Below, one piece after another: positions 1-7,926 of a stretch of 59,258 nt of DNA; position 1 is the stretch's first letter, and every line of letters begins with the position of its first letter. The stretch spans positions 1 to 59,258 of the forward strand of contig USPC01000003.1 of assembly GCA_900556605.1 (NCBI GenBank). Reading direction: 5' to 3'. A program made the position numbers and the translations under genes. The notes under the pieces were generated by a model. It ran no database searches. It worked only from the letters and a program-made list of their open reading frames with translations, and was not told where the DNA came from. Source of the DNA: an uncultured Collinsella sp. Its GTDB lineage: Bacteria > Actinomycetota > Coriobacteriia > Coriobacteriales > Coriobacteriaceae.

Positions 1-4
1 GTCC

Positions 5-38
5 GTCTCGTGGGCTCGGAGATGTGTATAAGAGACAG
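5..38 (+). other. Residual Nextera (Tn5) sequencing adapter
   Basis: Bases 5-38 reproduce the standard Nextera read-2 transposase adapter: the GTCTCGTGGGCTCGG arm followed by the 19-base Tn5 mosaic end that finishes in AGAGACAG. Bases 1-4 are probably the end of an index. This is library DNA rather than genome, so genomic sequence begins at about 39 and any reading frame begun inside the adapter is artificial. Confidence 0.97.
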
Positions 39-140
39 GGCCTGCGCCTTACCGCTGCGCTTTTGCTGCTGGCCCTGTTTGCCCTGCTGACTGCGCTGGT
101 TGTTCTGAGCGTGCTGAGGCTTTTTTGCCACGATCCCTCC
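39..140 (+). pseudogene. Possible 3' fragment of a membrane-protein gene cut by the contig end
   Basis: The frame beginning at 39 encodes a strongly hydrophobic, Leu/Ala/Val-rich stretch of about 27 residues that would form one membrane helix, followed by an Arg- and Cys-containing tail. The frame stays open further but soon stops looking like protein, so the true end is unclear. It may be the tail of a gene whose 5' part lies beyond the contig edge, or chance hydrophobicity in GC-rich DNA. Nothing identifies the family. Confidence 0.25.
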
Positions 141-169
141 CGGTGTTTGTATGCTGCACGTAATTGTAA

Positions 170-202
170 CCAGTCTTTTTGGGACGGGGCTAAAAAGACT
201 GG
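170..202. repeat. Hairpin with GGGACGGGG loop (palindrome family 2)
   Basis: An 11-bp perfect stem (170-180 with 192-202) closes an 11-base loop containing GGGACGGGG. The 19 bases at 171-189 recur exactly, inverted, at 59163-59181, so this is a member of a dispersed palindrome family. A stem made of a T-run and an A-run could also act as a terminator. Confidence 0.6.
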
Positions 203-384
203 TGGAGTACACGAGCTGGCGGATCGGCGTGTCGATGCGGGTGCCGTTTGTTTCCAGACTGTGTATCCCCGTGTCGAAGGGGCCGTCTCGCGCGCACGCC
301 ATGTTGTCAATGGGTTACAGTATGAACGGCGGCTACGTTTCCGCCAACGCACGAGAGAGTCGTCAACAAGGAGGATGCACGACG

Positions 385-1101
385 ATGCAGCGTGCCAAAC
401 AGATATCGGAGTCCATCGAGCTGGGCATCATCTTGGCGCTCGCCGGTGGCTTTATGGATGTGTATTCGTACATTGGGCGCGATCATGTTTTCGCCAACGC
501 GCAGACGGGCAACATCTTGCTGGTGGGCGTGAGCATCTCGGAGGGCAATTGGGCGCTTGCGGGGCGCTACTTCTTCCCTGTGGTGTCGTTTGCCGTGGGC
601 ATTATGCTTGCCGACCTGGTACACGAGCGGTTTGGCAGCGTGATTCACTGGCGCCAAGTGACGGTGTTCTTTGAAGCCGTCATCTTGCTGGGCGTGAGCT
701 TTATCCCCGGTGGCGGTTACAACTTGCTCGCCAACTGCCTCACCTCGTTTGCCTGCGGCATGCAGGTCGAGAGCTTCCGCAAGATACATGGTCACGGCAT
801 CGCCACGACCATGTGCATCGGTAACCTGCGCAATGCGCTGCAAAACGTGGACGACTACATCATCACTCACAAGCGCGGCTTTTTGGAAAACGGCGTGCTG
901 TACTTTGGCGTGATCTTTACCTTTGTGTTTGGCGCCGTGCTGGGCAACTGGTGTATTGAGCGCATGGGCCTGCACGCCATCGTCGTGGCGAGCTTGCTGC
1001 TGTTTGTCGCGTTTGCCATCATGTTCATCGACCGCGAGCGCGATTTGCGCTCTCGCTGGAAGCGTGCCTGCGAAGATTGGAAAGACGCCTGCCAAAAATA
1101 A
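385..1101 (+). CDS. YoaK/DUF1275 family membrane protein
   Basis: The 238-residue protein matches the DUF1275 (YoaK) family of small integral membrane proteins. The start is typical of the family (a glycine-rich first helix with GGFMDVYSYI followed by NAQTGNILLVGV near residue 50), and there are about six hydrophobic helices. The function of the family is not established. The start at 385 is chosen because AAGGAGG lies at 368-374, ten bases upstream; the frame is open further 5' but lacks a site there. The C-terminus is a short charged cytoplasmic tail (RERDLRSRWKRACEDW). It stands alone and is followed by a terminator at 1155. Confidence 0.85.
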   Translation: MQRAKQISESIELGIILALAGGFMDVYSYIGRDHVFANAQTGNILLVGVSISEGNWALAGRYFFPVVSFAVGIMLADLVHERFGSVIHWRQVTVFFEAVILLGVSFIPGGGYNLLANCLTSFACGMQVESFRKIHGHGIATTMCIGNLRNALQNVDDYIITHKRGFLENGVLYFGVIFTFVFGAVLGNWCIERMGLHAIVVASLLLFVAFAIMFIDRERDLRSRWKRACEDWKDACQK

Positions 1102-1154
1102 CGGCAGGATGCGGCAAGGGGCTGGCCCCTTTGTCGCACTGATCAATATTGGGG

Positions 1155-1187
1155 AGGGGACGGCCATCTCGGCCGCCCCTTTTTGTT
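1155..1187 (+). terminator. Rho-independent terminator after the YoaK-like gene
   Basis: AGGGGACGGCC pairs with GGCCGCCCCT with one bulge, and is followed by TTTTTGTTT. It separates the YoaK-like gene from the alcohol dehydrogenase. Confidence 0.75.
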
Positions 1188-1330
1188 TAGTGGTCTGGTG
1201 GTGACGATACCAGCTGTTGAAACGCTTTAACAACTTTGACGTTCTCACGCGCTTTTTGTTTCAAAAGCGTTAGGATGGGACATATAGCGCGGGGCGTAAT
1301 GGATGCCCCGCACACGATGGGAGGCTATCA

Positions 1331-2497
1331 ATGGCTAATCGTTTCGTTCTCAACACCATCTCTTATCATGGTTCCGGCGCCATCAAGGAGATCCCCGGCG
1401 AGCTCCAGCGTCGCGGCTACAAGAAGATCTTCGTCTGCTCCGACCCCGATCTGGTTAAGTTTGGCGTTACCGCTAAGGTGACCGATGAGCTCGACGCCGC
1501 CGGCATCGCTTGGAGCCTCTACTCCGAGATTAAGCCCAACCCCACTATCCAGAACGTCAAGGACGGCGTCGAGGCCTTCAAGGCCGCCGAGGCTGACGCT
1601 ATCGTGACCATTGGTGGTGGCTCCTCCATGGACACCGCCAAGGCTATCGGCATCATCATCAACAACCCCGAGTTCGCCGATGTCCGCAGCCTCGAGGGCG
1701 TTGCTCCGACTAAGAATCACGCTGTGTTCACCATCGCCGTGCCGACGACCGCCGGTACCGCCGCCGAGGTGACCATCAACTACGTCATCACCGACCCCGA
1801 GAAGGTCCGCAAGTTCGTGTGCGTTGACACCAACGACGCCCCCGAGGTCGCTGTCGTCGACCCCGATATGATGGCCTCCATGCCCGCTGGTCTGACCGCT
1901 TCCACCGGCATGGACGCTCTGACCCACGCCATCGAGGGCTACACCACCAAGGGCGCTTGGGAGCTCTCCGACATGTTCCACTTTGAGGCTATCAAGCTGA
2001 TCAGCGAGAACCTGCGCGACTCCGTCGCCGAGGCCAAGTCCGGCAAGCCCGGCTCCGGCCGCGAGGGCATGGCTCTTGGCCAGTATGTCGCCGGCATGGG
2101 CTTCTCCAACGTCGGCCTGGGCATCGACCACGCCATGGCTCACACCCTGTCCGCTCACTACGACACCCCGCACGGCGTTGCTTGCGCCATGCTGCTGCCG
2201 ATCGCCATGGAGTTCAACAAGCCGGTTTGCACCGAGCGCCTGGCCAAGGTTGCCGTTGCCATGGGCGTTGACACCACGGGCATGAGCACCGACGAGGCTG
2301 CCGACGCCGCTATCGCCGCCGTCAAGCAGCTTTCCGCCGACGTGAACATCCCGCACGTCTGCGAGGCCATGAAGGCTGACGAGATCGAGGTTCTGGCCAA
2401 GGACGCCATGGCCGACGCCTGCTTCCCGGGCAACCCGCGCGAGGCGACGCTCGACGACGTCATCGAGCTCTTCAAGAAGATCTGCCCGGCTGCTTAA
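1331..2497 (+). CDS. fucO: Iron-containing alcohol dehydrogenase, lactaldehyde reductase (FucO) type
   Basis: The 388-residue protein belongs to the group III metal-dependent alcohol dehydrogenases and resembles E. coli FucO nearly end to end, including FADVRSLEG, the TTAGTAAEVTINYVITD block and GNPREATL near the C-terminus. FucO reduces L-lactaldehyde to 1,2-propanediol with NADH. The dinucleotide-binding GGGSSMD lies at 95-101. The expected iron ligands are present: D195, H199, H267 and H281. GGGAGG sits about seven bases before the ATG. No fucose or rhamnose catabolic genes are adjacent, so the physiological substrate may be another short aldehyde, with a fermentative NADH-disposal role. 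Confidence 0.85.
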   Translation: MANRFVLNTISYHGSGAIKEIPGELQRRGYKKIFVCSDPDLVKFGVTAKVTDELDAAGIAWSLYSEIKPNPTIQNVKDGVEAFKAAEADAIVTIGGGSSMDTAKAIGIIINNPEFADVRSLEGVAPTKNHAVFTIAVPTTAGTAAEVTINYVITDPEKVRKFVCVDTNDAPEVAVVDPDMMASMPAGLTASTGMDALTHAIEGYTTKGAWELSDMFHFEAIKLISENLRDSVAEAKSGKPGSGREGMALGQYVAGMGFSNVGLGIDHAMAHTLSAHYDTPHGVACAMLLPIAMEFNKPVCTERLAKVAVAMGVDTTGMSTDEAADAAIAAVKQLSADVNIPHVCEAMKADEIEVLAKDAMADACFPGNPREATLDDVIELFKKICPAA

Positions 2498-2504
2498 CCT
2501 GGTT

Positions 2505-2632
2505 CGGCGGGCCCCGCCCGTTAGCCCCAGAATCGTCCTCGGACATGTCGGAGGCCCCGCTGCGCACTACGTGCGGCGGGGCCTCCTTCTGTCCTGCGGA
2601 AAGATTCTGGGGCTAACGGGCGGGGCCCGCCG
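2505..2632. repeat. Nested long palindrome
   Basis: A perfect 30-bp inverted repeat (2505-2534 with 2603-2632) encloses a second hairpin (2550-2560 with 2576-2586, 11 bp). The structure fills most of the space between fucO and the peptidase gene. It is far larger than a terminator needs to be and looks like an inserted palindromic element with a terminator-like core. Confidence 0.85.
2550..2590 (+). terminator. Inner hairpin, likely fucO terminator
   Basis: GGAGGCCCCGC pairs perfectly with GCGGGGCCTCC across a 15-base loop and is followed by TTCT. It is the most terminator-like structure after fucO, although the T tract is short. Confidence 0.5.
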
Positions 2633-2751
2633 GCTCGTTGTCGTGGCGGGCGCTGTTCGGAAGAGCTCGATGGGTCATCTCGCTAGGTAAAAAGATGGTT
2701 CGCGGTGGTATCGTTGCTGTGGGTTTAATTCGATATGAAAGGGTGACTTTG

Positions 2752-3780
2752 GTGTCCAAGATGGATTCTACGCTCTCCTATATTACTGACCAGTTGAAGG
2801 CGCTTACCTCGATTGCTTCGCCTACGGGCTATACCCGTGCGGCGACTGATTATCTGATGGAAACGTTGCGCGATATGGGCTTTGGGCCCGAGCGCTCCAA
2901 TAAGGGTAACGTGCTGGTTGAGCTTGGCGGTGAGGGTGAGCCGCTCGTGTTGGCGAGCCATGTCGATACCCTTGGCGCCATGGTGCGCTCCATTAAGGAC
3001 AATGGCCGCCTGCGTCCCACGACGCTTGGTGGGCATCAGTGGTCTACGGCCGATGGCGAGAACTGCACCGTCTACACGCGTGACGGCAATGTGTACACGG
3101 GTGTGGTTCTCAACACCGAGCCTTCGGCGCACGTGGCCGACGAGCCGGTCAAGACCATCGAGAAGAACATGGAAATCCTGCTCGACGAGAATGTCGACAG
3201 CAAGGACGATGTGCTCGAGCTGGGCATTCAGACGGGCGACATCATCGCTATGGGTCCGCGTACCACGGTGACGGAGAGCGGCTACATTAAGAGCCGCTTC
3301 CTGGATGACAAGCTGTCGGCGTCGATTCTGCTGGGTCTGGCCCGCGCCGTTGCTGACGGCGAGGTGTCGCTTTCGCGCAAGGTGTCGCTGCTCTTCACCG
3401 TGTACGAGGAGGTCGGCCACGGCGGCGCTTTCGTGCCGGCCGACACGCGCGAGATGATCAGCGTGGACATGGGCTGCGTGGGCGACGACCTGGGCTGCAC
3501 CGAGCGCATGGTGTCGATTTGCGCCAAGGATTCGGGTGGCCCCTACAACTACGATCTGGTGACCACGCTGTCCAACATCGCGCGCGAGCTGGAGCTCGAT
3601 TACGCCATCGATGTGTACCCGCACTACGGCTCCGACGTCGAAGCCACGCTCTCGGCCGGCTACGACATTCGCCATGGCCTGATCGGCCCCGGCGTGTACG
3701 CGAGCCACAACTACGAGCGCAGCCACATGGACGGCGTGCGCAACACCTTTGAACTGGTTCGCGCCTACGTTCAGCGCTAG
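2752..3780 (+). CDS. M42 family metallopeptidase (glutamyl aminopeptidase/endoglucanase-like)
   Basis: The 342-residue protein is an M42 (PepA/FrvX-like) dinuclear metal aminopeptidase that trims peptides in the cytoplasm as a large oligomeric shell. The signature residues are visible: His in ASHVDTLG, bridging Asp in SRFLDDKLSAS, Glu-Glu in YEEVGHGG, Asp in SVDMGC, and the terminal His region ASHNYERSH. A GTG start at 2752 is preferred because AAAGGG lies eight bases upstream; an ATG at 2761 is possible but badly spaced. It sits alone between palindromes and converges on the HipA-like gene. Confidence 0.88.
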   Translation: MSKMDSTLSYITDQLKALTSIASPTGYTRAATDYLMETLRDMGFGPERSNKGNVLVELGGEGEPLVLASHVDTLGAMVRSIKDNGRLRPTTLGGHQWSTADGENCTVYTRDGNVYTGVVLNTEPSAHVADEPVKTIEKNMEILLDENVDSKDDVLELGIQTGDIIAMGPRTTVTESGYIKSRFLDDKLSASILLGLARAVADGEVSLSRKVSLLFTVYEEVGHGGAFVPADTREMISVDMGCVGDDLGCTERMVSICAKDSGGPYNYDLVTTLSNIARELELDYAIDVYPHYGSDVEATLSAGYDIRHGLIGPGVYASHNYERSHMDGVRNTFELVRAYVQR

Positions 3781-3787
3781 GGGAGCA

Positions 3788-3825
3788 GCGGCCTCGGCTG
3801 GCACAGCAGTACCGACCGAGGCCGC
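3788..3825. other. Intergenic hairpin after the M42 peptidase gene
   Basis: GCGGCCTCGG pairs perfectly with CCGAGGCCGC (10 bp) around an 18-base loop. There is no T tract, so it may be an RNA-stabilising 3' hairpin rather than an intrinsic terminator. Confidence 0.5.
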
Positions 3826-3831
3826 CCACTG

Positions 3832-3902
3832 TAAGTTGCGGTGAAATAGGGACTGTTTAAGCGTTTAAAACCGCCAAACAGTCCCTATTTCACCGCAACT
3901 TA
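3832..3902. repeat. Palindromic element, family 1, copy A
   Basis: Perfect 27-bp arms (3832-3858 and 3876-3902) flank a 17-base asymmetric loop. The arm core is GTTGCGGTGAAATAGGGAC. A nearly identical copy lies inverted at 5359-5427, and a diverged copy lies at 16463-16529. It sits between the 3' ends of the M42 gene and the HipA-like gene. Confidence 0.9.
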
Positions 3903-3915
3903 GGGGGCAGTGCTG

Positions 3916-5289
3916 TTATCTCTGCACGTGCCGTAGCACCTCAACGGCGGCGCTTACCTCTATCGTGCGGCGCTCGAGACCGCGGCGGATGGCCTTGAGG
4001 CGATTGCCTGCTGTTGCCCATGCGCTTTGTGAGAGGATTTCGACTGCCTCGTCGACGAACCCATCGAGATGCGACGCATCGAACCAATCGAGCGAGTCAG
4101 CAAATGCTAGCTGAGTGGAAGGGTCCGGACCAAACGGTTTGGCGGCAAATCCAAATTCCCCGGCAACGAGCACGGCGGTTGGCACGTTGTACCACAGGCA
4201 ATTGCCACTATCGAACAGCGGTGCAGGCCGCATTTCCAGCGTGTCGACATTGCGGATGATGCCGAAGTTTCGCCAGTGGCGGTCGCTGTTGGCCAGGAGG
4301 GCATCGCAGACAATCATCTGCGACATGGATTTTCTTACCGTGGCTTCGTCAGCCCCGTGTCTGCCAAGAAAGCGACAGTATCGATCGTATGTTGAGTTTC
4401 CTCGCTGGCCACCGAGTGCGTCCCTGATATAAGCGGCCGGCACGTATTCCTCACGGCCATTAAGAAAGTCATCGCATAGGCATACGGGCCCGTCGAACAT
4501 GCGCTCGACCGTATAGGGAACAAACTCACCTTTGGATAGCAGACGCCGATGTAGAGCTGTTGCAACCGCCTCGTTAAACGGTCGCTGATCGTCCATTCCG
4601 CATCCTTTAACCAGGATGCGAACGCCATTGCGGATCATCCAGGATTTGGGGAGCTCGCCCTCGGACGTATTGTCAGGATTTTTGAGTCCGATGCCCTCAA
4701 GCCAGCCTGAACGATGCTCGGGTGCCGACCGTTCAAAATTGTTTTCGAAGTAATTGAGGTGCTGCCAATTGAGCTCGTCGCAGTCGACCGGTCTTAGCCA
4801 ATAGCAATCCGAAAGCGAAAAACCCAGGCAACGAACGGGCACTTCAATACCGCTGTCAATTCCCAGCTCGCGATAGCGCGAGATGAGTCCGGGGCGGACG
4901 TCGGGCACCGACCGGTGACTCCACCACGTGTTGAGTGCTCGTTTATTCACCGTTGGAGAAGAACTCGAGCACGTGCCAAACGGCATCCTTCGTGCATCGA
5001 GTATGTCGGCAATTTCAAAGGAAAACTCGCGCGTTGGATCAAACGAGACATGCGCGACCTCGTGGTCGGCTGACATCAACGTGAACTTGCGCCCTACGTC
5101 AGCTGCGGGACGGCGCCCACGCTTACGGACCTTTTGATAACCAATCGCGGAATCGTACTGAACCATTTTCCGCCCACCGACGATATCGCACGCGAGCGTT
5201 CCCGATGCAGCCAGTTGCGATATACGGGCCTTCGTAACGCCCAGCAGGCGCGCGGCGTCACCCATGGTTATATAGTTGGAAGTATTCAT
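3916..5289 (-). CDS. HTH domain-HipA-like kinase fusion
   Basis: This 457-residue protein joins an N-terminal helix-turn-helix of excisionase/MerR type (about residues 6-30, MGDAARLLGVTKARISQLA) to a C-terminal HipA-like Ser/Thr kinase fold. The kinase signatures are NSDRHWRNFG (catalytic D336, metal-binding N341) and PLFDSG (metal-binding D360), spaced as in HipA. HipA toxins phosphorylate targets such as glutamyl-tRNA synthetase and usually need a separate HipB antitoxin; no separate antitoxin gene is visible, so the fused HTH may provide self-regulation. The start at 5289 is set by GAGGTG nine bases upstream. It is bracketed by inverted copies of palindrome family 1. The target is unknown. 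Confidence 0.75.
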   Translation of the reverse strand: MNTSNYITMGDAARLLGVTKARISQLAASGTLACDIVGGRKMVQYDSAIGYQKVRKRGRRPAADVGRKFTLMSADHEVAHVSFDPTREFSFEIADILDARRMPFGTCSSSSPTVNKRALNTWWSHRSVPDVRPGLISRYRELGIDSGIEVPVRCLGFSLSDCYWLRPVDCDELNWQHLNYFENNFERSAPEHRSGWLEGIGLKNPDNTSEGELPKSWMIRNGVRILVKGCGMDDQRPFNEAVATALHRRLLSKGEFVPYTVERMFDGPVCLCDDFLNGREEYVPAAYIRDALGGQRGNSTYDRYCRFLGRHGADEATVRKSMSQMIVCDALLANSDRHWRNFGIIRNVDTLEMRPAPLFDSGNCLWYNVPTAVLVAGEFGFAAKPFGPDPSTQLAFADSLDWFDASHLDGFVDEAVEILSQSAWATAGNRLKAIRRGLERRTIEVSAAVEVLRHVQR

Positions 5290-5303
5290 CTGCTGCATCA
5301 CCT

Positions 5304-5358
5304 CGTTAAGCATTCTAATCGTTAAATATAGCAAACACAAACATCATAATACTTAACG
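5304..5358 (-). promoter_or_regulatory. Promoter and candidate operator of the HTH-HipA gene
   Basis: On the minus strand TTGTGT (5340-5335) and TAGAAT (5317-5312) are separated by 17 bases. The hexamer CGTTAA occurs at 5304-5309 and 5320-5325 and inverted at 5353-5358, surrounding the promoter. These are natural candidates for binding by the protein's own HTH domain; that is inferred. Confidence 0.5.
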
Positions 5359-5427
5359 AAGTTGCGGTGAAATAGGGACTGTTTAGCGGCTTGAAACGCT
5401 TAAACAGTCCCTATTTCACCGCAACTT
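5359..5427. repeat. Palindromic element, family 1, copy B
   Basis: Perfect 27-bp arms (5359-5385 and 5401-5427) enclose a 15-base loop. When reverse-complemented, the loop aligns with that of copy A, so the two copies face opposite ways around the HipA-like gene. It follows the 3' end of mnmA, as copy A follows the M42 gene. Confidence 0.9.
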
Positions 5428-5441
5428 ATCGAGGAGTGCTG

Positions 5442-6542
5442 TTATTTGATGGCTGCCGTAACGGTGCCGCCGCCCAGGACGATGTCGCCGCGATAGACTA
5501 CAACGGCCTGGCCGGGGGCGATGGCTCGTTGCGGCTCGTCAAAAGTTAACAGCATTTGCCCGTCTTCGTCACGCGTAAGGGTCGCTGCCTGGTCTTTCTG
5601 ACGGTAGCGGTACTTGGCGCCCACGCGAATGCCGCCGGCATTGAGCTCCGCCTCCATGCGGTCGGCAGGGGCGCTCCAGATCCAGTCGTTGGCCGTGAGT
5701 GCTGTGGCCGTCAGGTCCTCGGCCTCGCCCAGATGCACAATGTTGCTGGCGGCATCGACGCCCGTTACGTACACGGGGTGCGCCATCGCGACGCCCAGGC
5801 CCTTGCGCTGGCCGATGGTATAGCGCAACGCGCCGTTGTGGTGTCCGACCACGCTGCCGTCGCGCCACACAATGTCGCCCGGTGCAGCGGGATGTCCGCA
5901 GCGGCGCTCGATATAGCCCGCGTAGTCGCCGTCCGCGATAAAGCAGATATCCTCGCTCTCGGCCTTCTTGGCGTTGATGAAGCCCTGCTCGGCGGCAATG
6001 CGGCGCACGTCGCGCTCTTTGTCCAGGCCTGCCAGCGGAAAGATTGTGCGTGCTAGGCGCTCCTGCGTGAGCGAATACAAGAAGTAACTCTGGTCCTTTT
6101 TGGGGTCCTCGCCGCGATGCAGCTGCCAGGTGCCGTCGGGCGCCTGGCTCGTCTTTGCATAGTGGCCCGTGGCAATGTAGTCGCAGCCCATATCGAGTGC
6201 CGCATCGAGCAGCGCGCCAAACTTAATATGGCGGTTGCAGATGATGCACGGGTTGGGCGTCAGCCCCTCCTGATAGGCAGTCACAAATCGCTCGATAACA
6301 TTGCGGTCGAAGGTCTGCTGCAGGTCGAGCACATGGTGGGGTATCCCCAGGCGCTCGGCGACGGCCTTTGCATCGGCGATGTCGCGGTCGACCTTACTCA
6401 TGCCCGTGACGGGATCGGGCGCGGGGCAGGTGAGGCGCATGGTGGCACCGACGCATTCGTAGCCCTGGCTTTTGAGCAGGTACGCGGTCACGCTGGAATC
6501 GACGCCGCCGCTCATGGCGACGAGCACGCGCTTGTTGTGCAT
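5442..6542 (-). CDS. mnmA: tRNA-specific 2-thiouridylase MnmA
   Basis: The 366-residue enzyme adenylates and thiolates U34 of tRNAs for Lys, Glu and Gln, using sulfur relayed from a cysteine desulfurase. The PP-loop SGGVDSS occupies residues 11-17. The two catalytic cysteines are in place: C99 in NPCIICNRH and C200 in ESEDICFI. GHYAK and the C-terminal beta-barrel (PGQAVVVYRGDIVLGGG) are normal and the length is typical. AAGGAG lies nine bases before the ATG. It lies downstream of cysK on the same strand with a terminator between them, in a sulfur-related neighbourhood. Confidence 0.96.
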   Translation of the reverse strand: MHNKRVLVAMSGGVDSSVTAYLLKSQGYECVGATMRLTCPAPDPVTGMSKVDRDIADAKAVAERLGIPHHVLDLQQTFDRNVIERFVTAYQEGLTPNPCIICNRHIKFGALLDAALDMGCDYIATGHYAKTSQAPDGTWQLHRGEDPKKDQSYFLYSLTQERLARTIFPLAGLDKERDVRRIAAEQGFINAKKAESEDICFIADGDYAGYIERRCGHPAAPGDIVWRDGSVVGHHNGALRYTIGQRKGLGVAMAHPVYVTGVDAASNIVHLGEAEDLTATALTANDWIWSAPADRMEAELNAGGIRVGAKYRYRQKDQAATLTRDEDGQMLLTFDEPQRAIAPGQAVVVYRGDIVLGGGTVTAAIK

Positions 6543-6570
6543 GGGGAGGTTCTCCTTGGTGGCATGTGGC

Positions 6571-6610
6571 CAAAAAAGAAAAGCGGCGCGGGAGGCTGGT
6601 TCCGCGCCGC
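6571..6610 (-). terminator. Terminator of cysK
   Basis: Read on the minus strand, GCGGCGCGG pairs with CCGCGCCGC and is followed by TTTTCTTTTTT. It lies between cysK and mnmA, so mnmA is expressed from read-through or from a promoter inside this short gap. Confidence 0.85.
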
Positions 6611-6723
6611 AGACATTGTAGCAAGTTCAGACGTCTCGTGGGGCGCCCTGATGGGATGGGCTCAGACTGCCGGGAGAGAGGAGGCTGGCTCGTCCCTGAG
6701 CTCAACCTATGGGCGACAGGCCC

Positions 6724-7662
6724 TTAGTCCTGGAAGAGCGCCGTGGACAGGTAGCGCTCGCCGGTGTCGGCAAGCAGGGCCACGATGGTCTTGCCCTCGT
6801 TCTCGGGGCGCTTGGCCAGCTGCAGTGCGGCCCACACGGCGGCACCGGACGAAATGCCCACGAGCACGCCCTCCTTGTGGCCCACGGCACGGCCGGTGGC
6901 AAAGGCGTCATCGTTCTCGACGGGGATGATCTCGTCATAGATCTGGGTGTCGAGGACGTCGGGCACAAAGCCGGCACCGATACCCTGGATCTTGTGCGGG
7001 CCGGCCTGGCCCTTGGAGAGCACTGGGGAGGTGGCGGGCTCGACGGCGACAACCTGAATCTCGGGGTTCTGCTCCTTGAGGAACTCGCCCACGCCGGTCA
7101 CGGTGCCGCCGGTGCCGACGCCGGCGACGAAGATGTCGACCTTGCCGTCGGTGTCATCCCAGATCTCGGGGCCGGTCGTGGCCTTGTGGATGGCGGGGTT
7201 GGCGGGGTTCACGAACTGGCCGGCGATAATGCTGTTGGGCGTCTCCTTCTGCAGCTCCTCGGCCTTGGCGATGGCACCCTTCATGCCCTTGGAGCCGTCG
7301 GTGAGCACGAGCTGTGCTCCGTATGCCTGCATAAGCTTGCGACGCTCGACGGACATAGTCTCGGGCATGGTGATGATCACCTTGTAGCCGCGAGCCGCCG
7401 CCACCGAGGCGATGCCAACGCCGGTGTTGCCGCTCGTGGGCTCGATGATGGTGTAGTCGCCGCCGCGCACGAGCTTGCCGGCCTTCTCGGCCTCGTCAAT
7501 CATGTTCTTGGCGACGCGGTCTTTAACGGACCCGGCGGGGTTGAAGTATTCCAGCTTGACGAGCACGCGGGCCTTGAGGTCCTCATCGGCCTCAAAGTGA
7601 GTGAGCTCCAGAAGCGGGGTGTGGCCGATAAGCTGATCGATGGACGTATAAACATTGCTCAT
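6724..7662 (-). CDS. cysK: Cysteine synthase A (O-acetylserine sulfhydrylase)
   Basis: The 312-residue PLP enzyme makes L-cysteine from O-acetylserine and sulfide. The Schiff-base lysine is K47 in NPAGSVKDR, the substrate loop is PTSGNTG, and the PLP-phosphate loop is [12 protein letters not shown]. The C-terminus keeps [12 protein letters not shown]. Length is normal. GGAGGT lies five bases before the start. It is divergent from an Rrf2 regulator, with a promoter and an operator-like dyad in the shared intergenic space, suggesting cysteine- or Fe-S-responsive control. Confidence 0.96.
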   Translation of the reverse strand: MSNVYTSIDQLIGHTPLLELTHFEADEDLKARVLVKLEYFNPAGSVKDRVAKNMIDEAEKAGKLVRGGDYTIIEPTSGNTGVGIASVAAARGYKVIITMPETMSVERRKLMQAYGAQLVLTDGSKGMKGAIAKAEELQKETPNSIIAGQFVNPANPAIHKATTGPEIWDDTDGKVDIFVAGVGTGGTVTGVGEFLKEQNPEIQVVAVEPATSPVLSKGQAGPHKIQGIGAGFVPDVLDTQIYDEIIPVENDDAFATGRAVGHKEGVLVGISSGAAVWAALQLAKRPENEGKTIVALLADTGERYLSTALFQD

Positions 7663-7726
7663 GGTGAACCTCCAAAGTGTTCAAATGACTGGATACCGTT
7701 TGGTTTTACGGTGTGTGTAGCAGCGA

Positions 7727-7747
7727 AACCCATAAACCTTATGGGTT
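7727..7747. promoter_or_regulatory. Operator-like dyad in the cysK leader
   Basis: AACCCATA at 7727-7734 and TATGGGTT at 7740-7747 form a perfect 8-bp dyad with a 5-base spacer. It lies just downstream of the predicted cysK start point and 180 bases from the Rrf2 gene, so it could be a roadblock operator for that regulator (inference). Confidence 0.5.
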
Positions 7748-7769
7748 GTTCTTTTTGCTGTTGGCAAGC

Positions 7770-7798
7770 ATAGTAGACAGTAAAGCCTAGTAACGCAA
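7770..7798 (-). promoter_or_regulatory. cysK promoter
   Basis: On the minus strand TTGCGT (7798-7793) and TACTAT (7775-7770) are separated by 17 bases. Upstream, at 7815-7836, an 11-base unit (ATTACGAGGCG) is tandemly duplicated. Confidence 0.6.
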
Positions 7799-7862
7799 TA
7801 GGAAATAGAAGATTATTACGAGGCGATTACGAGGCGATTAACCAGCTTGACGGGAATAGGTA

Positions 7863-7890
7863 TTTTCAAAGCCAATTTTTCGGCTAGAAT
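7863..7890 (+). promoter_or_regulatory. Probable promoter of the Rrf2 gene
   Basis: TTTTCA (7863-7868) and TAGAAT (7885-7890) are 16 bases apart, 37 bases before the ATG. Confidence 0.45.
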
Positions 7891-7926
7891 TGCTACGGAT
7901 TAAAAGACCGAAAGGCAGCAATATAT

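Noticed and set aside
5134..5325. Small plus-strand gene opposite the HipA-like N-terminus
   Set aside because: It lacks a ribosome site and lies wholly inside the coding frame of a better-supported gene.
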